Of a DNA stretch of 64,000 nt, positions 9,810 through 21,826 are shown piece after piece (positions within the stretch are counted from its first letter, which is position 1; each line of letters starts with the position of its first letter). The DNA comes from Cyclaneusma minus (Eukaryota; Ascomycota; Leotiomycetes; Marthamycetales; Marthamycetaceae). Both the position numbers and the translations under genes were made by a program. The stretch spans positions 124,001-188,000 of the forward strand of contig JAKZHN010000004.1 in assembly GCA_037179335.1 (NCBI GenBank), written 5' to 3'. Under the pieces are notes generated by a model. It was given only the letters and a program-made list of their open reading frames with translations. It made no database searches and was not told the origin of the DNA.

Positions 9810-10933
9810 TCATTGGTTCTTTCTAACGATCTTTATGCCACTGTCACCAGGAGGCATGGCCATGTCGAGCTCATCATCGTCGCCATCCGGCCGCTTCTTG
9901 GCCTGTTCCTCCCAGTCTTTCCTCTCCTTTTCGTCATACTCGTCTTTGGCATCGAGCCAGCGCTCCTGGACATCCTTCACATCCATTAAGGCCGATCCTT
10001 CGCGCATTGCTACCTGCCATACAGTGTCGTTCGCTCCCTCGGCGCCGCCGAAGGCATATCCACCAGCGCGATCGATGACTTGCAGGAGATGCATCATGCT
10101 CTTCTTGTCCTCCACGGCTAGTGTCTCAAAGCCGACCAGGCCAAAGCTCTCCACGAGTTCCACAATTGCAGAATTCAGTCCTGCGAATTTGGAGCTGCGC
10201 ATCACCTGTGACTCGGCTTCGAGATGTGGTATGAGATAGGAAAGGTCCTGGACTTCGGTGTAAAAGTCGAGGTTGAAGGGAAGTTCTTCGTATGTGGAGA
10301 GCCTATCAATCTTTGTGAGGACATTGAGGTGTGGCAGGTCCATCTGCAGCATTGCCCGAAGAGACAAGATCAGGTTCGATATGTAGAGTGATGGAAGAGT
10401 CAGGCAGTAGGAGTCGGAGAGATGGAGCACTACAAGCTACAAAAGAGTCAGCTAGGATAGTCTTGGGGACTGGCAGAATGAAGCACACACTCTGTAGCCC
10501 ATCTTCTGTATTTGGAAGAATATGTTGCGCAACGATGCATGGTGCGTGAATAGCTCGACTTGTCCCGGGCAGTCGAATAGCACATAGTCCTCGCCCAAGT
10601 CGCTGAGTCCCTTCTCCAGCCATTCTATGTTGTGCTCCAGTTCTTCGAGGGCATACAGCACGCCACCATTCGGGCCCAGGTTGTCATCCTCCATGATTTC
10701 TTCGAGCTTGACCAGATCTCGGACATCCAAAGCGCAAGGGTAGCTCGTATGATCGTTGGCCGGGTCGAGGTTCACAACGGAGCATTTCCGGCCGATTGCA
10801 GACATGAACTGTTGCACTTCGACTCGGTCAGTGAAAGCAGGACATGAGCGCTGGGCTTTCGAGACTTACTGCCATTGCAGAAGGTACTTTTGCCGCTGCC
10901 CGGCGGTCCTATCACCAGCTGAGCAAAAGGCAT
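9810..10933 (-). CDS. gpn2: GPN-loop GTPase 2
   Basis: GPN-loop GTPase of the Gpn2 type, needed for assembly and nuclear import of RNA polymerases II and III. Exons on the minus strand: 10933-10870, 10816-10491, 10436-9810, giving 338 residues. Intron 1 (GTAAGT...AAG) splits the ATG-like Met22 codon; its removal restores CNGMQQFMSAIGRK. Intron 2 (GTGTGT...TAG) joins KMGYR to LVVLHLSDSY. Motifs seen: P-loop GPPGSGKST (residues 9-17), NLDPAND, the signature GPN at 69-71 (LGPNGG), FDCPGQVEL and the base-recognition NVLTKID. Gpn2 is preferred over Gpn1 and Gpn3 because of the MPFAQLVIGPPGSGKST start and the SYPCALDVRDLV segment. Divergent from bub3, convergent with pop5. Confidence 0.93.
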
Positions 10934-11270
10934 AGCTGCTGGATCTTTTGCGCTGGAGCAGGAAAGTGGTGAGTGCCAGAAGAAGCTTTTGGAATTCGAA
11001 GGGAAGCTGGGGCGTGGATCGAGTATCTCACCCCACACTTGGATGGCGGGATCTCGTGGCAGAATGAAAGCTGGCACTGCACTAGACTCAATTAAGCGGT
11101 ATGCGCCCGCCGTTGGCGGCAACACTGTTCTGCTCGTGTGCTTTTCGTCTCGCCAGCTACAAACTTTGTCGATATAACTGCGCTTCACCGTAAACACACG
11201 TGCAGCACTTGCCAAAGGGCAGAACGCTCTTAGTTGCCAAACATGGCTCCTGGTAAGTTCACGTCCAACA
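10934..11270. promoter_or_regulatory. Bidirectional promoter, gpn2 / bub3, with upstream ATG
   Basis: A 337-base divergent interval. An ATG at 11243 opens a 12-codon frame whose TGA (11276-11278) overlaps the bub3 start at 11271. A perfect GTAAGT donor at 11253 lies inside it (see findings). Confidence 0.55.
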
Positions 11271-12558
11271 ATGTCTGAACTTTTGAAGAACCTCCTCGAG
11301 AGGCGCCTGGCAGCGCGCGTGGAGGAGGCGAAAGCCAATGCTGCTCCTCCCCCAAAGGATAAAAAGAAGAAAAAGAAGAAGTCAAAGGCTAACGATCTTG
11401 AAGCAAACACTTTCGAGCTGCTCCCTCCGCCGGGAGATGCCATTTCGGCCATCCGATACGCGCCCAACTCACCCACCCGACTCCTCGTTGCCTCTTGGGA
11501 CCGGAATTTGTACCTTTACGACACCCATGGCGGAGATGCCGGAACCGGCACTCTGATCCAGAAGTACAACCACCGTAGTCCTATTCTGGATGTCTGTTTT
11601 GGTGAAGATGACAACGTGGCTTTTACCGCTGGAGTTGATAACCAGGTGAAGAAGTGAGTCCCCTGGCATCAGGCATGAACTTGCTTGTGTGTTACTGACA
11701 GACATCCCAGAGTCAATCTCGAAACTGGTGAGCAAACGGTGCTGAGCAAACATGGCAAGCCTGTACGATCTGTAGTCTACAGCAAAGAGTTTTGTGAGTC
11801 CGGTCCATGTGATCTTACTAATGCCAAATGCTGACAATCACAAAGCGCTCCTTGTCTCGGCGTCATGGGACTGTACACTCCACTTCCACAACCTCAAGGA
11901 TCTGACCCGTGAGCCAACAATTATCCCTCTCGGCGCCAAGCCATTCTCGGTTGCCATCACAGCCTCCAAGCTGGTCGTCGCCATGGCCTCCCGACTTGTT
12001 TACATCTATGAGCTGTCCACTACCACCATGCTAGCCTGGCAGAGCACTGGCTCGACTGAGATTTCTCCCTGGCAACAGCGCGAATCACCTCTCAAGTTCA
12101 TGACTCGTGCTGTAGCCTGTATGCCCAATGATGCAGGCTATGCCAGTAGCAGTATCGAAGGCCGAGTCGCTGTTGAATGGTTTGACCCCAGCGAGGATTC
12201 GCAGTCTCGCAAATACGCTTTCAAGTGCCATCGCCAGCCTGATACCGAGACGGAAGGGGTCGATATTGTGTATCCCGTCAATGCACTTGCATTTCATCCT
12301 GTCCACGGCACATTTGCCTCTGGCGGAGGTGATGGTGTTGTGGCCTTGTGGGATGCCGTTGGAAAGAGAAGGATCAGGCAATACCAGAAGTACCCGCTGA
12401 GTGTCTCCGCCGTCGCCTTTTCGAGCGATGGAAAGTACCTGGCTTGTGGTGTCTGTCCTGGATTTGAGGATGGCATGGAGGACTACAATGGAGAGGGCCA
12501 GACGCATGTCTACATCAGGGAGCTGGGAGGGAAGGAGGCACAGCCCAAGTCGAAGTGA
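11271..12558 (+). CDS. bub3: Spindle assembly checkpoint WD40 protein Bub3
   Basis: Seven-bladed WD40 propeller that recruits Bub1 and Mad3/BubR1 to kinetochores. Exons 11271-11653, 11711-11793, 11846-12558 give 392 residues. Both introns (GTGAGT...CAG and GTGAGT...AAG) are placed by restoring NQVKKVNLETGEQ and SKEFSLLVSASWD. Family hallmarks: ISAIRYAPNS, LLVASWDRNLYLYD, the segment GRVAVEWFDPS and KYAFKCHRQ, then VNALAFHPVHGTFASGGGDG. The propeller starts near residue 47; before it is an unusual charged extension with a run of seven lysines (KDKKKKKKKSK). An alternative start at 11243 with an intron 11253-11313 would replace the first 14 residues with four (MAPA) and give 381 residues. The WD40 assignment as Bub3 is firm, the N-terminus is not. 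Confidence 0.9.
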
Positions 12559-15085
12559 GCGCCAGCACCCTCATTGCGCGCATTTATGAATTGTCTGTCG
12601 ATTAGCAAGGCGTTCAGGTGGGTAAAAATAGACTGACATTTGCATGTCTCTTCCCTGCACTGATATTTGGTCCTTGGTCAGAAGGGTGTTGACGGAAATG
12701 TGAACTAATATTGTTCCGGGAGCGGCTTCTGCACAATCAATCATATCGTGGCCTCCACCCCTTTCCATCATCGGCATGTCTCATAACCCCCGCACACTCC
12801 AGGCTTCATCTCGCGCCCGCCGACAACCGGCTGGGCTTCCCCACGCTTCGCAGCATGGGAAACCCTTGGTTCCCGCGTATGTCGGTCTGGCTGCCACCCA
12901 TACCTTACATTCCACCTTGCCATCGGCACCAATGATTTGCACAGGGCGCCCTGCCAGGGTGTATGTACAGGCGCATCCATTGTCCAACGCCACCCACGTT
13001 CTCACCCCGTCCTCTTGAACCGATCTTCAGTACACGCAAGCGAGGCTGTCATCGGCTTATCCCAAACCAGGAACAACCTGTTTCTTGCCCCTCCTCCCAG
13101 GGGCCAGACGCATGATCTTGAAATCCATTCCACATTATCGATACCGCCTCACTCGTATTGCTCCAGGGACCAGCCTGTGTCTCTGTTCTACGGAACTATT
13201 CGGACTATCCCCATTGGGCTGCCGCGGAGAATTCTCAGCTCATGGAACAAGCGCTATATGTGGCACCCTTGGTCGATCATACACCTACCTGGAAGAGGTA
13301 ATCCGGCGGGGCCAGCCGGAGCAGTGCAGGCACGATCACGACATCATTGTTTTCATGTGCGAACAGCCGCTTAGGCACATTGGCACGGCTGCTGGATGCA
13401 GAGTTCCAAGTTTCATCTACACCGTGCAAGGATGAGGCGATATGCTGTGTTACCACAGCCTGGCTATAAGCGGACATTCAGCGGGTAAATATTTGCGAAC
13501 TTCAGGTCCTCTTCAAGTTTGGGGCTGCTAACTGCACTCTATTATATCTGGAAGCCATACAAGTTCTAAGTAATTGGGACTTGGAAATACCAATGGCCAG
13601 GAATATTTCTACTAATTAGGAGTATTCTTCAATTGGAGGGTATACTCCAATGTCGGTCGCTTGCAAGTTCAAAGTTGCTCGTGCTGCTAAATCTAATAAA
13701 CCTCGTGCCCGTGGAGAACGAGCGTCTTGCTTATATTGCACATAATTTTCCGACTGCAAGATTGGCAGTCATATGCACTGACGAAGCCTTCCACGTGCGT
13801 TGTCTCTACAGCTGGTAGTTGTTAATCCGGCCTTCTTTCAACCTTGCCATTATCTGATGGTGTGGTGCGGCAACATCGTCGAGGACTACTCGGGGTGCAG
13901 ATGCTGTGTATCGAAATATATTTGACACTTGACAGCCCCCAGGAACATGCATCTTCCATGTGGCCAGTGTGGGGCGGTGGCCCTGCCTGTGATATAAATG
14001 TACAGTAGTATCATGTGGTAATTTGGGGATGCCCCACGGCCCTGACGCTCCTGTGAATCTTGGGAGTGCTCTAGGACAGTCATTCGCCATCACGGGCCTC
14101 ACGGAGCCAATAAAGTTATATCATATATATAACGCAGGTAGTGCCACCAGAACACGGAGCGAGTAGTTGATATAGATCAAGTCAAAGATATGAAGTGATC
14201 CAGAAGCAGGCTCTCCGTCTCTCCCTTCATCATTTTCTAGACCTCTGCCGAGAGCCGAGCATGATACCCTGTCAGTCCGGTCCCTAGCTATCCATGCCGG
14301 CAAATCTATAGCACATATTGGGGATGTTATGTGTTCTATGCAAGTGAAGACTGCCTGCCTCGCAGAAAACCGGAATCCCCCCGCAGCCTCACAGGCTTTC
14401 ACCGCCGCTTCCTGCATCCTCCTCATAGCGAAGGTCGAGAGAAAGCTTCGCCTGCCTGCCGTTCGAGCGGTCTGTGAATTTGTGGAATGCGAGTCTGGCT
14501 ATTTCGGGTTAGAGGATCTCCAGCTGCGCCCTCGTAGATCTGAGGTTACGATGAATACCTCTTCAGTCAATTGAGTGGTCAGGGGATGTGGACTGTTCAG
14601 GGCACAACAATGATAACGAGAGAGCGATTTCATGAGGATAAATTAATACTTGATTTATATTGGGTATAGAGGGTATAATTCGATGACGCCATGAGTAAAA
14701 GCTCCGCCCCCTAATTGCGTGGCAGACAGCCAACTGACTACACAACCGCCCAACCTGTTGTCCATTTTCTTGGTCGCCCACCCGACCAAGGTCCAGCTCT
14801 TTTATAGACATGAGAGATTTCTCTCCTTGCGGTGTAGAGTATAGCTAATAGATACAGTAATGACAAATCCATATGAGGATGTATAAGAAAAAGGGGCGAA
14901 TCAACAAAAACGCGCAGCGCTTTGGGCGTGATATCTAGTGGATATGGAAACAAGAAAGGCAGTAAATGGTACAAGACGTGACCGGAGTATGGTGCAGTCT
15001 ATCCCTGGAGTTGCCGAGTTGATAGATCTGTAAAGTTTGAAGGATCTTGAGGTGTCTGTATCCTTCTATGTCGTGTTCTTCTCCC
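12559..15085. other. Gene-free stretch with degenerate repeat relic near 13.6 kb
   Basis: Two and a half kilobases between convergent bub3 and azf1. Frames here are short and unlike protein. The part 13480-13760 is AT-rich and contains a degenerate repeat (13568-13640) that aligns with sequence near 26.2 kb. The last few hundred bases before 15085 should be the azf1 3' UTR. Confidence 0.5.
13568..13640. repeat. Degenerate dispersed repeat, copy A
   Basis: Ordered words AAGTAATTGGGA, CAGGAATATTTC, TAATTAGGAGTATTC and CAATTGG recur with the same spacing (within one base) at 26205-26266. Mismatches in the shared words are mostly C/T or G/A. Confidence 0.5.
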
Positions 15086-16879
<1,794 letters not shown>

Positions 16880-19800
16880 GATTTGCGGAGGATGGTCAGA
16901 CCAAGACCTCCCCCAGGCCAAAGCTGGCGATGGTGCTAGGACAGCCAGCTTGACGGTTGTGCGGGTTGAGTGGGAGCAAGAGGGCGGCTTGGGCCTGAGA
17001 GGGGGTGGGTGGACGTGGGATGTGCGGCTCGGGATTCATCATTCATGTAGCGGGAGAGATGGTACACATATATACAGCCGGGCCTGCTTGCGCCTGCTGG
17101 GCCTCCAATGAGAGAGCATGGCCAACGGACCGGGGTGCTTGCGGGTATGAGACAGAAGCCGGGCAGAACAGCGATCGAACAGGGCAAGAAAATGTTGGGA
17201 GAGAATGGGGGAGAGAGCTTCGCAGTCGCCGCTAAGGCTCGAGGTGGCAGTACTGGCAAATGCAGACCAGGGTCTTAGTGGCAGCGCTCAAGCTACGACA
17301 ACGGGACCTAAGAGACAGGTCTAATACATCTCAGATGGTAGGAGCGTCGAAACTTACAGCTTGCCCCAGCGCAGCCCCATCGCCCCAGTAGTCTAACTCG
17401 ACGCAGCCGGGCCAGCTCCCGCCCCAGAGCGGCCAGGGCCCAGCGGCGCTTGGGGGACAGCCAGCGAGGGTCCCCCCCGGCCAACTCACCACAGCGCGCA
17501 ACAGGCTGGCCAGTGACATCGCGTGCGGGCGGGAGCGGAGCGTCAAGGAAAGTCTATTGACTCCAGCGCGCCGGTAAGCGTGCAAAAGCGCCAGTGGCGA
17601 CCAAACACGAGAGGCGCTGCGCAAGTGTCACGCCCGTTGGCTCAAGTTGCTCGACGACCGGCGACGTCGCGATGCAAAGGCTGGGTGGGTGGGAGTCCCG
17701 CGCGCAGGGTCCAGGCTGCGGGAGATCTAGCTCAGCATCACAGCTGTGGAGCCCGCTTGCCAGATTGAAAGACGATCCATCGCACGGCAAATCGGAATTA
17801 TCAGGCGCACAGCCGGCCATCTAAATCCACCGAACTCGAAACGGCCCTTTACCTCATAGAAATGGCCGATCTCTGCCAGTGGGGAGCCATCTGGATAACT
17901 CGAGTAATTGGAAGCAACCCAGCTAATTAGCAAACAACTCGAGGGACGAGGGCAAGATATGGTGAGTGGTGTTTTAGCGGGGTCCGTGGATCGCCTTCCG
18001 CATGAGCAAATTGCAATACTATAAAATGGCACCCTGCCATCTGAGCAGGCAGGGATGGCGGGCATTAGGGCAGATCTGGCGTTGATGGCTGCCAGGGTGC
18101 GGCCGGGGGGGCAGCAGGCAGAGGTGACTGAGGAAGCAACAGGCCAGCGAGAGCGGACATCTGAGATTGATGGGATCCATGTCCGCCATCCCCGCCGCAC
18201 ACAGCAGATTGGACTAAGGCTCGAAGCTGCGATTGAAGCTCAAAAATGAGGCCCGCCGGGATCAGGGCTGCTGGGGGGCCCACCAAAGGCCTGGAGGCTT
18301 GTCGCGAATCATCAAATCTTGCGCTGGACAGGAGTGGCATCGAAACAGGTCTGAACATGCAGCTCGCATGAGCTCACAATTCCCCGGCATCCACATGCCC
18401 CCCTTTCTAAGAGATGCTGCAGATATCCCAAGACCGTCCCCGACGACGTTCGTGAAACACAGACACGTCGTTACTCTAACTATAGCCCGACCCGTATCGT
18501 TCGTCCCAGCCTTTCCTGTGTTCCCGCGCGTTTCGTTGACCTTCTTTATTATCGTTCATGTGTTCTGCCGTGGACACTTATCTTCAGCACTAAGTCGGAG
18601 TCTTCTCCGACATAGTATCTCAGATCTGTCAAGTCCTACGTAGAACCAAGGTATCGGGACAGAATGCTTGCTTCAGGTTCAGTCCAAGTTCTCCGGCGCA
18701 CACGAGGACACCCTCTGTTCAGCCTCTCCAATCCTCGGGCGGCCCTCGACAGCGTGTTTGATGCTTCTCAACCTCGACGATCCCAAGCAGCCGGTAAGCC
18801 CCCAGCCGTTGGCCAGGTCCCATGTCTGAAGCAGAATCCTGGATCGGATCCTTGAGCCGCGGCCATGCCGCCACGGCGTCCATATTAAATATGGAAGGGG
18901 CAAAAATGACACATACATGTAGTGCAGCCTCAGCTCGTGGGTTGACGTGACTGGCGCAGCCAATTGCAGGCGTGGGGCCCACCAAAGCTCGCAAGCAGGG
19001 GACCAAATGGGAATGGGCAAACAGCAAGGGTTGGGTCGGCAGCTCGTCATCCCGCCGGCTTGGGGGCGATCATTCCTGGAATTGCCATCAATCATCTTCT
19101 GCTATGCGGGAGATCGCTGGGCCCCTGAGGCTGCCGGTACTCCTCCACGATGTTTCGGGGGTAATAATAGACGGCGGGTAATGAGGGTGGGGACGATAAG
19201 TGAAACGCCAAACACCGCCAGAGCAATACAGAGCGTCTTTTGAAGAATCGAGTTGAAACAAACTTCGGCCCACCTGTCAGTCGGCTGAGCCGTTCGCGCC
19301 AGCCGTTGCGACCTGCGATTTGTGAAGCTGTATGTACATCGATCAAGATCGACCAGGTCGGCTGATTTGCAAATCGTTCCATCAACTGGACGATCGCCTG
19401 CAGCTCAGCAGTGGGCCCGGTGGACACCACTCTCAACATTGAAGGACGTGTCGAAGGATTTTTTTCATCCCGAGATCCTCGTCAGGATCTTCAAAATGGT
19501 AGCAGGCAGATGACCGCATTCCGGATCGGGGCGCTGCGAATGGCCATGTTGCAAAGAGCGAAGAGAGTCATAGAATGTGTGCTAACTGACGTTGCCGGAG
19601 GTTGAAAGGCAGAGGTGCGAAAGCTTGTCTTCGCCTAACTTTACGTCGCGGAGCCGATGAACTCGATAGGCCAAACCCTCTTTTCGCGCCACGCGATTCG
19701 CAGCGGATAGCTTCATCATTATCACCGCCCTCATCAGTCATCCGGTCACCATCACCTTCCGAGTGGGACGCGCGAGCCGTTCAACGGCAGAGCTTGCGAG

Positions 19801-21826
19801 ACCCTCTCCCCAGACTCCGCTTCATGTTCCAAAAAACAACATTGAAACTGGTCGATTGGTGAAGACATGACTTGAGCTTCAACACTTGGGCCGCCCCACT
19901 CACCCGATCCGGGGAATTGAGATCTGGGCATCTGGCGGTCCCAAACCCCACAGTACTTAGTGCACGTCTGCATGCTGCAGTACCCATTAAACACCCTGGT
20001 TGCCGGACTCCTTACTGTCACACCTCGACCTCATGATCGTCGACGTCTGCAAACTGACAACTGATCTGAACCTGCGCTGAGCTGCCACGAGGCAAACAGA
20101 GGAGCATTCAATGCCATGAGAGAGCTCAATGTCTCGCCAACGCCATGTCGCTGTTTGGCGCTCATCGAATCTGTCGACAACGGCCATCAGCAACCGAGTC
20201 ATCTCTCGCTGTCGAAAGCCTACCTACAAGCCGATCGATCCCAGTCGATTACTTGGTTTTCTTCGATGAGGCAAGATCATGCAGTCCCCTGGAGATGGCT
20301 GTGGCCTGACATAGGTACCTTGCTGTTCCTGGGCTTGATGCAGAAGCCGGGTTCACCCTCTTTTTCCCCATCCTTCATCTCCTACATACTATTATTCCAA
20401 ATGCATCCACTATTCTCGTCGGGGATCGAATCTGTCCGGCACATGGCAAACTTCGAATTGCCGCTCACCGCGCGCTCCTTGTTCTTTCGTCCGGAATCGT
20501 CCCGGCAGTGCGTAACTGCTGCAATGGCTGTCATATGCATATTTTGGCTCTTCTTCAAGATAAAGCACCCCAAAAGAGATCCGAGACCCCTGCGATGGAT
20601 TGGAGATTCTTCCACACCTTTTAGCAAGTCAAAGAAGAACTTGACAGATAAGAAGGCAGCTCGCAAGACTTAGGATTCCTGGATTCCTGAATCTCATCAT
20701 CGCCGCCGTCTTCCTGCTTCGAGATATCTGGTCCCTCGATCTGCAGAAGGAGGCCAATGGGCTTTCAGGGATCCGTCATGCAAGACGATTAATCAATCGT
20801 ACGGATAGATACACGATCTTGCTGCAACCAAGATCTCTGGGCCTGACTGGGGCCAGAAATCAGAATCAAGCAACTGTACATAATCGTGTGTGGCAGGTAA
20901 CGCAAGGCCCTAGGGTACAACCTTGATCCCTCGACCCTTTCTGCCACCTCATACGCTCAAGTGAGCTCCGGAGAACGAGTGGCATTTGGCTGCTGCCTTG
21001 CCTTGGTTCAGTCGTCATCTCCGTATGCGTTCCGACATAAAGGGAAAGGCCAGCAGTACGGCATTAGGTATTTTGTTTTAGTCCGGGTCTCCGCACTCCT
21101 TCAACAGCACTCAGCTAAGGCCCTTGACCTTGTCGCTGCAGAGCGTTGGGCATGAGAGCATGGCTAGGCTGCGATGGCGCTCGGTCACGTCGATATTCAG
21201 CTTGAGGCATTTCTCGGGGAGACGATAATGGTAGCAAGTGTTTCCGCGGCCAGCCGAGGATATTGAAGGGTTAGATGTCTTAGAAGAATGTGGGATTGCG
21301 AGAGGAATGATAGCTCACAGTTCACAGAGATCTCTGGGATCGGGATGTGGAGCGGACATAGCTTTAGATGCGAAGTGCTGGCAACAATGATAGAAGGAGA
21401 TTGAGTACCTTCTCGACGATTGAGATGGTACACGATAACGCAGTCTTGTCCGGATGTGACCTGTCGTTGAATATGCGCTCTGCCGGTGGTAACAATTATT
21501 ATGTGCTCGTCTATAGGAATATTTCTCCGTCGAAAATTATATTCACTAATAATAGATTCCTAAATGTTTATTAACACTATTGATTACCAGAAGTCTTCCC
21601 AATTGTTAGGAATAATTCAATTGGCCGAGCAGGCAAAAAGTGTCACCGCGACGGGCCTGGACAGTGAGGTTTGATCGTCGACCAACTTTTTTTCCGCAAG
21701 ACGAAACTTCGAACTTCGAACTCCAACCTTCGACAACATGACCACATGACTACGGGAGTGGCGCCTGGAAGCAATAGATGCATGATCGCTCATCTATCAC
21801 CGTAATTGCAACAAATAAGGCTCGAA
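16880..21826. promoter_or_regulatory. Nearly 5 kb of gene-free DNA between divergent azf1 and elp2
   Basis: No frame in this interval has convincing protein character, including the longest (20116-20673, 185 codons, low complexity and no recognisable domain). The elp2 promoter needs only the last few hundred bases, so most of the DNA is likely the azf1 upstream control region and leader. The region is GC-balanced and not repeat-rich, except for a small AT-rich patch at 21490-21625 that resembles the repeat relic at 13.6 kb. A plus-oriented TATAAAATGG lies near 18020. Confidence 0.45.

Noticed and set aside
17727..18200. Minus-strand frame of 157 codons upstream of azf1
   Set aside because: Its Arg/Ser/Pro/Cys-rich translation resembles noncoding GC-rich DNA and contains no ordered domain.
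20116..20673. Plus-strand frame of 185 codons upstream of elp2
   Set aside because: One weak hydrophobic segment but otherwise random composition; no splice-linked continuation.
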